Shown: positions 1 to 7,637 of the stretch, one piece after another
How the letters are laid out: every line of letters starts with the position of its first letter
Position numbering within the stretch: the stretch's first letter is position 1
Virus record (IMG/VR): IMGVR_UViG_3300027668_000008
Coordinates: 242,715 to 306,714 of that record
Length of the DNA: 64,000 bases
Direction: 5' to 3' (one strand)
Source of the DNA: a virus
The notes under the pieces: model-generated
Told to the model about the DNA's origin: nothing
Database searches by the model: none
Seen by the model: the letters and a program-made list of their open reading frames with translations, nothing else
Translations under genes and position numbers: made by a program

Positions 1-346
1 AAATGCCTTCATGTGAGTTCGCCACAGCCCGACTATTGGAAGTAAGTATTTTATCGCAACTCTATGGGTTCTAGTCTTTCCCACACTTACACTGATCCTA
101 CTTTCGTAGTCTATTTCCTCGTTCCGATTGAAATAGTTTTTAAGAGTTATATGCGTTTGTCATACGTTAGCAATCGTACTATACTAACCGGTGAGCCCAA
201 TTTGTTTGATGGCTTCCACACTCTGGTGTGTTGATCGGTATGTTGCGTGTGTCCCTTTACGGGTACTTTTTCCACAGTGGATAGTTAAACTGGCCCACTA
301 ACCTTATGTGCTAATTGATTTGCCATAATGATTGCTGATTTTGTGC
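1..346. other. Left-edge stretch without a confident gene
   Basis: No convincing gene is visible. On the minus strand there is a 13-codon ATG frame near 321-280 and a 42-codon GTG frame at 275-147, both without a clear ribosome binding site or family resemblance. No tRNA cloverleaf was recognised. Base composition is a little less AT-rich than the spacers elsewhere. The stretch lies downstream of the minus-strand operon, so it could hold the end of that transcript. Confidence 0.4.
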
Positions 347-856
347 CTATGCACACAGAGTCTTAACTCTGTCTGCGTTTCTTTGAAAGAATTCTTCGAA
401 GCCTGTGATATGCCATGTTTTGTGTTTTGGGGAATTGTATGTGAATTGCCGTGATGTGATGAGTTGATGTGCGCCTGGGGTTGCTATAAATTTGCCTTTG
501 TTATTAAACTTCATTATTAAAATATTGAAGTCGCCATCATCTGCCGCGTCCATTAATTGGTCCAGCCAGTCCTCCAGCATACGAACCTTGTCGTGTGTGA
601 GCAGTTGATGAAATGGAAAGTCTTTATACGATTTACATTCCGCATTAAATTTTGGAAACGATTGTCCAGGAATAATATCTCCTTTAAATCCACGTATTTG
701 ACCTTCGTGTAATACTTCTTTACGAACAGTATTTTGTCCGCCTACATAAGCGCCTGAGCCCGGAGCTCTAATAAAAGATTCGTTGTATAAATCGGATAAG
801 AAACGTGCAACGTCTCTTTCCCAATTACTTCCTTTTGCTTTTTGCTTGTTTGGCAT
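347..856 (-). CDS. PD-(D/E)XK nuclease, Holliday-junction-resolvase-like
   Basis: This 169-residue protein shows the core of the PD-(D/E)XK nuclease fold: Glu13 in an N-terminal helix that follows a basic start, Asp60 in the segment FKGDIIPG, and Glu73-x-Lys75 in AECKSYKDF. The family cuts DNA with Mg2+. The closest general pattern is archaeal Hjc-type resolvases and phage recombination endonucleases, so branch or junction cleavage during replication and packaging is likely. It is the last gene of the minus-strand operon that carries gp46 and gp47, which fits a recombination role. Its start overlaps the end of the upstream gene by 32 bases. A 6-bp perfect inverted repeat (CAGAGT/ACTCTG) lies in its last codons. 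The fold call is good; the exact substrate is inference. Confidence 0.72.
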   Translation of the reverse strand: MPNKQKAKGSNWERDVARFLSDLYNESFIRAPGSGAYVGGQNTVRKEVLHEGQIRGFKGDIIPGQSFPKFNAECKSYKDFPFHQLLTHDKVRMLEDWLDQLMDAADDGDFNILIMKFNNKGKFIATPGAHQLITSRQFTYNSPKHKTWHITGFEEFFQRNADRVKTLCA

Positions 857-1070
857 TCTTCTTCCTATGTATGTTTAATAGTAACACCTTTTGGTGGTAC
901 TCGTCAATCTTTTTTTCTGCATAGAAAGGAAATAATGTTGGAACAAAACCGTGTATGATGCTAATGATACCTGTAAGTATCAAATCCAATCCTGCCACGA
1001 CGGCAAACTTGGTATGCTCATAATAGGTCTTTCCGGCTTCTTTTAGATGTGCCTTAATTGCCCTTTTCAT
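825..1070 (-). CDS. DUF6356-like small protein
   Basis: An 81-residue protein with a pattern I associate with DUF6356 (once annotated as capsule biosynthesis protein CapJ): an amphipathic start, YYEHTKFA, then a hydrophobic stretch at about residues 25-50 containing an IHG..PTLFPF segment, and a very lysine-rich tail. The hydrophobic region is long enough for one membrane span, possibly two short ones. No biochemical role is established for the family. It overlaps the adenylation gene upstream by 17 bases and the nuclease gene downstream by 32 bases, so the three are probably translated from one message. Confidence 0.55.
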   Translation of the reverse strand: MKRAIKAHLKEAGKTYYEHTKFAVVAGLDLILTGIISIIHGFVPTLFPFYAEKKIDEYHQKVLLLNIHRKKNAKQAKSKRK

Positions 1071-2412
1071 AGATTCCCTTTAACTTATTGATGTTCGGCT
1101 TTCCTAGAACGTTAAGCTCGATGTGTGTAACTAATTTATCCACCGATATACCGTTGTCAGCCAACTTCTGAACTAACTGTTTTACATTCACGTCTTTATG
1201 TTGCATAACCACTACAACGTGTGTCTGAGATATGCTAAACACACAACAGTATCCTTCTAACCAATTTGGTACAAGTTGTTGTGGATTGATTAGTTGGTCG
1301 TCAATTCTTATTAAGTCGCTATTGCGTTTTTCAAAATAAAATGTATCTGCGTCAGCACTTACAATATCTTGAGTAACAAATATATCTATAGATTCATCAT
1401 TAATGCTTTTGCACATATGACTACTACCTTCGATTGTAAGTATCTCATTTTCGTTAATATCGTAACTGCCTGTGTTGTCGACTATACTTCCCATTTCTTT
1501 ACTATTATACAAGTCTAAGTTGTGCTTGTCAACGACTTTATGTATTAAAGGTGGTAAACATTCAGTAAGTCCATATATTACTGCAACTTTTTCTACGCCT
1601 TGATTCTTAACCAACCTTCTAATAAACGAATTGTCTATTACACTACCGCCAGTTAAAACCCATTTAACATAATCAAAGTTACGCAAGTGTATTCCTTGCT
1701 TTGCATATGATTGAAAATGCACCGGAAAAATTAACATCATATCCGGTTTGTACTTGTCTAAATCTTCTGCGTTATAAGGATTGTCTAGTCTAGGTAGTAC
1801 AATCCGTTTACTTGAAAACAATGCAGGAAAAAAGTAAACACTGCTCACACCTAAGTGAACAATATTATGGAAAAACCAACTTGTGTTTGCTTCTTTCCAA
1901 TAAAGTCTTATACTGTCGTCTGTTGCACTCTCTACACTTTTATGAGTGTGTTGTATGCACTTAGGTACTCCAGTACTTCCACTTGTTAATGCTTCTATTA
2001 AAACTTCCGAATGATCGATGATATAAGTTTCAACACCTTCGAACATATCTTCAGTAACACTTATGTCGTCTAAATCTAAGTGAGTACAATTATCAGCATG
2101 AATAGTACATGGGTGTATACCACGTGTTATCATTGCTTTAATATTTCTACTAGATGTGTATTCATTTGTTATTTCGTGTTCTCCACTTATAACAATAATA
2201 AGTCCATAATCAATAGCCGCAAAAACACAGGCAAGGTGATGAAAGTCTTCTTGCATTGCAAGTCCAACTCTATCGCCCTTGACTAGGTTATTGTTCAAGA
2301 ACAGTTGTTGGTACCCAGAAGCAAATCGAGATAAACTCTCTTTAGTCAACTGGGTACCGTTAATTAGATCAACTATTTCAAAATTATTAGATAACTTTGT
2401 AATAGATATCAC
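1054..2412 (-). CDS. AMP-forming adenylation enzyme (ANL superfamily)
   Basis: A 452-residue protein starting with GTG. It carries the ANL superfamily signatures: the phosphate-binding loop LTSGSTGVPK at residues 142-151, the A5 motif YGLTE at 280-284, an A8-like segment EKRNSDLIRID, and a C-terminal Lys in LGKPNINK that matches the catalytic A10 lysine. Such enzymes activate a carboxylate as acyl-AMP and pass it to CoA, a carrier protein or an amine. The protein is somewhat shorter than the usual 500-plus residues. No carrier protein or thioesterase is visible nearby, and the acyl substrate cannot be read. It sits in a replication/recombination operon, between the small basic protein and the DUF6356-like gene, which is an unusual place for such an enzyme. 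Confidence 0.85.
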   Translation of the reverse strand: MISITKLSNNFEIVDLINGTQLTKESLSRFASGYQQLFLNNNLVKGDRVGLAMQEDFHHLACVFAAIDYGLIIVISGEHEITNEYTSSRNIKAMITRGIHPCTIHADNCTHLDLDDISVTEDMFEGVETYIIDHSEVLIEALTSGSTGVPKCIQHTHKSVESATDDSIRLYWKEANTSWFFHNIVHLGVSSVYFFPALFSSKRIVLPRLDNPYNAEDLDKYKPDMMLIFPVHFQSYAKQGIHLRNFDYVKWVLTGGSVIDNSFIRRLVKNQGVEKVAVIYGLTECLPPLIHKVVDKHNLDLYNSKEMGSIVDNTGSYDINENEILTIEGSSHMCKSINDESIDIFVTQDIVSADADTFYFEKRNSDLIRIDDQLINPQQLVPNWLEGYCCVFSISQTHVVVVMQHKDVNVKQLVQKLADNGISVDKLVTHIELNVLGKPNINKLKGIYEKGN

Positions 2413-2415
2413 AAT

Positions 2416-2592
2416 TTACATACCGTTCTTTTTTTCTTGGATCTCGGCACGTCTTGCTTTCGCAAGTTTGCCCATTTCACCTAAAGACTTACGAGCTCTT
2501 GCCGCCGCGGCTTTTACGCCTTTGGTTTCAAATGCTTCGTTTTCTTTAAGGTACGTTTCGTAGTGTACTACGATGTCATCATGTATTGCCAT
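2416..2592 (-). CDS. Small basic histone-H1-like protein
   Basis: A 58-residue reading frame. It begins with ATG at 2592 behind an AGGAGAAA ribosome binding site and ends with TAA at 2416-2418. The first half is acidic (HDDIVVHYETYLKENEAF) and the second half is strongly basic and alanine-rich (KAAAARARKSLGEMGKLAKA), resembling short Hc1/histone-H1-like proteins found in marine T4-like phages and some bacteria. DNA binding is plausible but not shown. It lies in the 9-base-tight interval between gp46 and the adenylation gene, in the same direction, so co-transcription is likely. Confidence 0.7.
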   Translation of the reverse strand: MAIHDDIVVHYETYLKENEAFETKGVKAAAARARKSLGEMGKLAKARRAEIQEKKNGM

Positions 2593-2601
2593 TTTTTTCT
2601 C

Positions 2602-4371
2602 CTATACAACGTCAATGTCGTTGTTATAACTTGTAAATCCGTTTTCTTTAATAACGGACAATATATTATTAACACGACCAGCGAGTTCGTCTCTGTGTGA
2701 TACTAACCATACAGACTTTTTTCGTTCCCTACTGATTTTTTTAAGAATAGCCAGACTGTTTTCAACACCCGAACTATCCATACCAGAATCAACTAGTTCA
2801 TCAATGAACAATAAGTTAATTGGCTGGTATAAGTTTTCCCAAACATCTCTGAACGCCCAACTTAACGAAAGTATAAGTCTGTTACGTTCACCTCTGCTTA
2901 GGTTGTCAAAATCTAAATCTCTACCATGTTCCTCTATTATTACTGTTAAATCGTTTTGGAATACAACACTGTGTGGTAATCCAATACGTTCTAAATAATA
3001 AGCAAGTCGTTTGTTTAGAAATGCTAGATTCTGATCAATTATACGTTTACGAATAAACGAATCTTTACTAGTTAAAAGTTTCATTAAAAAGTCTTGATGA
3101 TCCTTAACCCTAGTTAACTCGTTTACTGTATCGTACTTAACCTCCTCAATGCCATGTTCTTCCATTTCTTGAATTTGTTCTAGATATGGATCTTCCTGGA
3201 CTTTAAGGCTCGTTAATTCGCTTTGTAACTTGTCTAAACTAGACCTGTGGTTGTATGCATCATCTATTTTGTCATAGAATACAGTAGGTTTTGCACCTAA
3301 CTCGCCCATACTTGCTAGTTCAGATAGTAGTTCTTTCTCAGTTTTTCCATTAGTTTCTAAGACAGATACTGCTTCAGTTAATAATTCTTTTTTATCTTTA
3401 AGTATGTCTTCATGTGTATTATCGTGTAATTCCTGCCCACAAGCATAACACTTGTGTTCTTCTAAAGACTTTACTTCTTTTTCTAATTTTACTTGATTGT
3501 TAGCATAACGTGTAGACTCTGTTACAAGTCTATCTAGTTTATCCTGTAAGTCTGTAAACTTTCTTGCTTTTTCTGAATACGTTGTTATTAAGTTGTGTGC
3601 TTCTATTTCTTTTTCAATATCAACATGACTTAGTGATTCAAATGCAGATTCAATTTGCTCAACGTCCTGCGTCTTCTTGTTAATCCACATTGTGCTTCTA
3701 CGTTTGATAGCATCAATCTGTTCTCTAATCTTGTGGTTTGCATCACCGGTTGCTTTAATTCTGTATTCTTCTTGTGTGATTAAATCTTTATTAATACGCA
3801 ACTGTTCTTTTAAGGTGTCAGCCTTATCACTTAATAATGTAATACCTAACAACTGTTCAATAATAACTCGTTGTTCATTGTGCTTTAAACTTAAGAACGG
3901 TTGTGTGTAAGTATTCAGTGCAACAATATGTTTAAACATATCGTGACTCATACCTAACAAACGTTCTACTTCTTTTTGTGTTTCTCTACTGTCGCCTTGT
4001 GCAGTGTCTGATGCTTCTTGTTCAGTACCATCTACATAAAATTTTAATAAGTTAGGCTTCCTGCCACGTTCGATACGATATGATTTACCGCCTAATTCGA
4101 AGCCAACTGTAACTAGCATACTTTTGCCGTTAGTTTTGTTTACTAAATTATCTTTACGAATGTTAGTAAGTGCATTACCGTATAATGCGAAACTTAAAGC
4201 ATTGATAATAGTAGTCTTACCAGTACCATTTCTGGATCCATGGTCTCCGCCACCTGTGTCCAAGTTCTCACCTAGTACAAGTGTTAAGTCACTTCTATTA
4301 AAGTCAAGTGCTTGAGTACTGTTTCCAACACTCATGAAATTCTTAACAGTTAAGTTGTTTAGTTTAAACAT
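2602..4371 (-). CDS. 46: gp46-like recombination nuclease subunit (Rad50/SbcC-type ATPase)
   Basis: A 589-residue SMC/Rad50-type ATPase. Visible motifs are a Walker A loop (SRNGTGKTTI) near residue 47, a long coiled-coil middle with a zinc hook CYACGQ, the ABC signature LSRGERNRL, and Walker B LLFIDELVDSG followed by a D-loop and a VSHRDE switch histidine. In T4, gp46 and gp47 form the complex that resects double-strand ends for recombination-dependent replication. The gene is 3 bases downstream of gp47, confirming the pair. The length is normal for the phage family and no damage is seen. Confidence 0.95.
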   Translation of the reverse strand: MFKLNNLTVKNFMSVGNSTQALDFNRSDLTLVLGENLDTGGGDHGSRNGTGKTTIINALSFALYGNALTNIRKDNLVNKTNGKSMLVTVGFELGGKSYRIERGRKPNLLKFYVDGTEQEASDTAQGDSRETQKEVERLLGMSHDMFKHIVALNTYTQPFLSLKHNEQRVIIEQLLGITLLSDKADTLKEQLRINKDLITQEEYRIKATGDANHKIREQIDAIKRRSTMWINKKTQDVEQIESAFESLSHVDIEKEIEAHNLITTYSEKARKFTDLQDKLDRLVTESTRYANNQVKLEKEVKSLEEHKCYACGQELHDNTHEDILKDKKELLTEAVSVLETNGKTEKELLSELASMGELGAKPTVFYDKIDDAYNHRSSLDKLQSELTSLKVQEDPYLEQIQEMEEHGIEEVKYDTVNELTRVKDHQDFLMKLLTSKDSFIRKRIIDQNLAFLNKRLAYYLERIGLPHSVVFQNDLTVIIEEHGRDLDFDNLSRGERNRLILSLSWAFRDVWENLYQPINLLFIDELVDSGMDSSGVENSLAILKKISRERKKSVWLVSHRDELAGRVNNILSVIKENGFTSYNNDIDVV

Positions 4372-4374
4372 TAA

Positions 4375-5388
4375 TTAAAGGTTCCTGTATATTTCCATTA
4401 AAAGATTTGGATCATATAAATCTGATTCAACTGAAGTGAGCTGAGTCATAACAATACTGTCTACACTTTCAAAGTTTATTTCTGCTTTTTCATCAAATGC
4501 TACATCAACTTCTTTTTGTTGTATAAGTGCTATTTCTCTAACATCATATTGTTCGTAAAAAGTTTCTTTAATAAAGTTTGCTTCCTCGTAACTAATGTTA
4601 ATATCTAAATTAACTCTTAGATAAGACTTAGGAAGAAGTATTCCTTGTGGGTTATCAAGTAACTGACTTAACTTTAATACTTTATACTTGGGTGCATCTT
4701 CCCACTTAACATAGTAGTGTGGAACACCCCATTCTAGTATCATTGCTCCACGATCATCATCCCAAGAGTCAGAGTAGTTATGTGGGAAAGCATTTCCGAT
4801 GTATGTAATATTACCTACTTCTTGACGCTTGTGGAAGTGACCGGTAAACATTCGTTCAATACCTTGAAAGTCTGAATGTTTAATTTCTCCATGGTCTGGC
4901 ATTTGTACCATTGCATTCATATAAAAGTTAGGAAGTTCAAAATGTCCTAACATATACTTTGCATTTAGTTTTTTAAGCGACTTATATTCGTCACCTACTA
5001 GCCATGGAACTATTGCGACATCACCTTCTGTAGTGATCTCGTCAAAAAGTCGTACATTTGGTATATGTTTTGCCCAAGTGATACTATTAAAATCTCGTTT
5101 GTCTTTGAAGTACTCGTCGTGGTTACCTGGTATGAAGATTACTTGATCAAATGCTTGACTCAGTAAAGTAATGGCTTCTACACTGTGATTCAGTGTGGCT
5201 ACATTAATACTGGCTCGTTGGTGATGCCAATCACCTAAGAACAAACAGGTTTCACAGTTTTTCTCTTTTCCTTGTTCAATTACCCACCTCACAAAGTTAA
5301 CACAATCTTCATTGTGTGTTAGACTGTTGCTTTTGTTTCCGAAGTGAATATCTGTAAAGGCAATGGCTTTCTTAAATAGATTACTCAT
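4375..5388 (-). CDS. 47: gp47-like recombination nuclease subunit (Mre11/SbcD-type)
   Basis: A 337-residue calcineurin-like metallophosphoesterase. All the metal-site motifs are visible in order: TDIHFG, GDWHH, GNHDEY and GHFHKRQ. It is the nuclease partner of gp46 and processes double-strand ends. The C-terminal third is acidic and probably contacts gp46. A strong sigma70-type promoter lies just upstream at 5421-5449, so gp47 and gp46 can be expressed independently of gp55. Confidence 0.95.
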   Translation of the reverse strand: MSNLFKKAIAFTDIHFGNKSNSLTHNEDCVNFVRWVIEQGKEKNCETCLFLGDWHHQRASINVATLNHSVEAITLLSQAFDQVIFIPGNHDEYFKDKRDFNSITWAKHIPNVRLFDEITTEGDVAIVPWLVGDEYKSLKKLNAKYMLGHFELPNFYMNAMVQMPDHGEIKHSDFQGIERMFTGHFHKRQEVGNITYIGNAFPHNYSDSWDDDRGAMILEWGVPHYYVKWEDAPKYKVLKLSQLLDNPQGILLPKSYLRVNLDINISYEEANFIKETFYEQYDVREIALIQQKEVDVAFDEKAEINFESVDSIVMTQLTSVESDLYDPNLLMEIYRNL

Positions 5389-5420
5389 GCTTTTCCTAGA
5401 TTTAAGTTACATACATTACT

Positions 5421-5449
5421 ATAATACTGTATTCTGAGAACAATGTCAA
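5421..5449 (-). promoter_or_regulatory. Sigma70-type promoter for gp47-gp46 operon
   Basis: Read on the minus strand: TTGACA (5449-5444), a 17-base spacer and TATTAT (5426-5421). The -35 box overlaps the stop codon of gp55, and the start of gp47 is about 33 bases below the -10 box. The near-consensus boxes and exact 17-base spacing suggest that host RNA polymerase uses it early in infection. Confidence 0.75.
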
Positions 5450-6294
5450 CCTTTTTTGGCGGCTTTCACTTTAGTGTTTTCATTAAACTTATCAACACGT
5501 TTTTGTTCTGCTACTGTGTCATTGGCATTTTGTCTAGTAAAACTAGGTGCTAAGTCATTCATTTCCAATATATCATCTCTAATGTTTTGGTTACGTTTTT
5601 CAATGTTTAGTACTCTTGTAAAACTATTTGTTATTGCCGCAGTATAATATGCAAACGGATTGTCTGATTTACTTTCGTCAAACTGTAGTCCTATTTGTGC
5701 TAACTGTAATAATGCTTGTCCACGCATTTCATCTACATATGTGTAACCACGCCAGTTGTATCTGTGACTGTAACGTTCACATAACATCATATACATATGT
5801 GCTAACTTGTTTGTTACTTTACCACCTGATAAACTAAAGTTGCCGTTTTCCATTCCGCCTTCCCAATGAGACTTGCCACAAATAACTAATTCGCCAGTTG
5901 CATTAAATCGCCAATGTTGGAACGGAGGAAAATTACATTTAGTGTGATGATCTGCAACTGTCTTAGGATTCTTTTTACGTTCACTGTCTGTTGGAACGTG
6001 TTCAAAAGTCATAACTCTAAAAATCAGTTCTGTTTTTTCGAATGATTTAGGATCAACATGGAAGTCTGCCATCTTTTTTCCTTTAATAGTATTATTCTTA
6101 TATCCGTTTTTTGCTATCCTATCTGCTCTATTTTGCCGAGCTTGAAGAATTGTTGCTTTTTTAATTTCCTTTTCCGAATGTAAAATAATATCGAAAATCT
6201 TTGCGTCATCATCTAAGAACGACCCAAAAGTGCTTTTAGATGTATGTATTTCTGCTAATAGGTCTCTATTGTTGAGGTAATTTCGTACTGCCAT
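5446..6294 (-). CDS. 55: gp55-like late-transcription sigma factor
   Basis: A 282-residue protein whose C-terminal half matches T4-type gp55: a helix with YVDEMRGQALLQLAQIGL, then FAYYTAAITNSFTRVLNIEK, which is the diverged sigma region 2 that recognises the late -10 element. The N-terminal half, with a segment resembling a template-repeat region (FPPFQHWRFNATGELVICGK), is longer than in T4 gp55, which is about 185 residues. In T4, gp55 directs polymerase to the TATAAATA late promoters together with gp33 and gp45. ATAAATA-core promoters are found in front of tail genes in this window, so target sites are present. It is the first gene of the minus-strand group. Confidence 0.88.
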   Translation of the reverse strand: MAVRNYLNNRDLLAEIHTSKSTFGSFLDDDAKIFDIILHSEKEIKKATILQARQNRADRIAKNGYKNNTIKGKKMADFHVDPKSFEKTELIFRVMTFEHVPTDSERKKNPKTVADHHTKCNFPPFQHWRFNATGELVICGKSHWEGGMENGNFSLSGGKVTNKLAHMYMMLCERYSHRYNWRGYTYVDEMRGQALLQLAQIGLQFDESKSDNPFAYYTAAITNSFTRVLNIEKRNQNIRDDILEMNDLAPSFTRQNANDTVAEQKRVDKFNENTKVKAAKKG

Positions 6295-6323
6295 ATTTTT
6301 GACTCCTTAAATTATATACTCAT

Positions 6324-6352
6324 ATTATACACTCGATAAATACTAATATCAA
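6324..6352 (-). promoter_or_regulatory. Sigma70-type promoter for gp55
   Basis: On the minus strand: TTGATA (6352-6347), a 17-base spacer and TATAAT (6329-6324). It would start a message about 23 bases before the gp55 start codon. The plus-strand late promoter element at 6335-6342 lies inside its spacer, so the two divergent promoters overlap. Confidence 0.75.
6335..6342 (+). promoter_or_regulatory. Late promoter for the baseplate operon
   Basis: The element GATAAATA, followed by CTA, resembles the T4 late -10 box TATAAATA. It lies 29 bases upstream of the gp48/54-like start codon, and the related sequences AATAAATA recur before gp6 and two fibre genes. No -35 box is expected for this class. 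Confidence 0.65.
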
Positions 6353-6371
6353 GAGGAAAGATTAAATAATT

Positions 6372-7337
6372 ATGACAACTTTTAAAGACGGTATTATTTC
6401 GAGGAATGGAGTGAACTTAGGCATTCCAGACCCCACAAACACTGCTTCTGCATCAGGTACTACTCAAACTGCCCAAACCGGCAAGTTTAGTATTGCGGGT
6501 GCAACCAAGGCTTTTTCCGATAACATAGAGCAATTTGGTGCAGACTTTAAGGATATATTAGAAGATCCTAAAGGTGCACTTACAGAAATGCTTAATGGAG
6601 ATCCTGTTACTGCTAGGTTAAAAGGTGCTGGTATTGACAAAGGTGCTAATCCTAATGATAAGTTGGCAGAAATTGCGGCTTCAAGTTCGACAGTTGGCAA
6701 GAATAAAGATGATCACAGAGTAAGACTGTCTTTACCACCTGCGGCTAAAATACATTATCAAAAAGCAACAGTTCCTTATTTACTACAGCCGCTAGTTAAT
6801 ACTAATGGCGTTATCTTTCCTTATACTCCACAACTTATATTCCAGCATAATGCTGATTATAGTCGTAGCAGTCCTACACATAGTAATTATCCTCTTAATT
6901 ATTACAGTGCAAGTAATGTGAGTGACATCTCCATGTTTGGAGAGTTTGTTAGTGAGAATGGACAAGATGCAAGATATGTACTTGCAGTTATAACTTTTTT
7001 AAGAGCCGTTACTAAAATGTTTAGTAACAGTGACGACCTGGCAGGTAATCCACCACCAATCCTAAGATTAAGTGGACACGGACAATACTTACTACCAAAT
7101 GTCCCAGTAGTAGTAAACACAGTTTCGATTACTATGCCTAATAATGTTGATTATATTACTATCCCATCAGGTGGATTAAATTCACAAGGCAGAGCAATGA
7201 CAACAAGAGTACCTAAAAGTTTAGATATTAACGTTGGCTTAACACCAGTATACAGTAGAGCTCAAATGAGAACATTTGGTGTAGATAGGTTAACAAGCGG
7301 ACAATTAATTAATAGTAAAACAGGAGGATTTATTTAA
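6372..7337 (+). CDS. gp48/gp54-like baseplate tail-tube cap or initiator
   Basis: A 321-residue structural protein. Its first 100 residues are low in complexity. The rest contains the pattern seen in T4-like tube-initiator proteins: a conserved core from residue 115 (VRLSLPP), FPYTPQLIFQHNADYS, and a C-terminal half with ILRLSGHGQYLLPNVPVVVNTVS and a final beta-rich domain. In T4, gp54 and gp48 sit on the hub and start tail-tube assembly. I cannot tell which of the two this represents; the length matches gp54 and the order before gp53 matches marine phages annotated gp48. Its stop codon overlaps the gp53 start. Confidence 0.7.
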   Translation: MTTFKDGIISRNGVNLGIPDPTNTASASGTTQTAQTGKFSIAGATKAFSDNIEQFGADFKDILEDPKGALTEMLNGDPVTARLKGAGIDKGANPNDKLAEIAASSSTVGKNKDDHRVRLSLPPAAKIHYQKATVPYLLQPLVNTNGVIFPYTPQLIFQHNADYSRSSPTHSNYPLNYYSASNVSDISMFGEFVSENGQDARYVLAVITFLRAVTKMFSNSDDLAGNPPPILRLSGHGQYLLPNVPVVVNTVSITMPNNVDYITIPSGGLNSQGRAMTTRVPKSLDINVGLTPVYSRAQMRTFGVDRLTSGQLINSKTGGFI

Positions 7338-7636
7338 TGGCTGATTACAGTGCAGATAGTCCTTACTATAAAACAGAAATGTTTGGCAATTATTTAGATG
7401 TGTTAAACCGAAGACCAATTAGTGCAAACCCACAAGACCAGCAACTAATTATAAACGCAACTTATGAATTTAGACCAGATCTGTTAGCAAGTGACTTATA
7501 CGACAATCCAAAATTGTGGTGGGTATTTGCCGCACGAAATCCAAATACAATTAAAGATCCTATATGGGATATGAAAAAAGGTTTAAGAATCTTCCTTCCA
7601 AAACAAGACAGACTGTTCAACGAACTAGGAATATAA
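7337..7636 (+). CDS. 53: gp53-like baseplate wedge protein
   Basis: A 99-residue protein with the LysM-like gp53 pattern: Y...Y.....NRRPI at the start, YEFRPDLLASDLYDNPKLWWVFAARN in the middle, and a final KKGLRIFLPKQD. In T4, gp53 joins wedges around the hub. It is shorter than T4 gp53 (about 196 residues), as in marine phages. ATG overlaps the preceding TAA (TAATG), implying coupled translation, and the next gene begins 2 bases after its stop. Confidence 0.82.
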   Translation: MADYSADSPYYKTEMFGNYLDVLNRRPISANPQDQQLIINATYEFRPDLLASDLYDNPKLWWVFAARNPNTIKDPIWDMKKGLRIFLPKQDRLFNELGI

Positions 7637-7637
7637 T

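Noticed and set aside
147-275. 42-codon GTG-initiated frame on the minus strand at the left edge
   Set aside because: No ribosome binding site, unusual start, no family resemblance and no overlap with the adjoining operon. The encoded sequence is not recognisably conserved.
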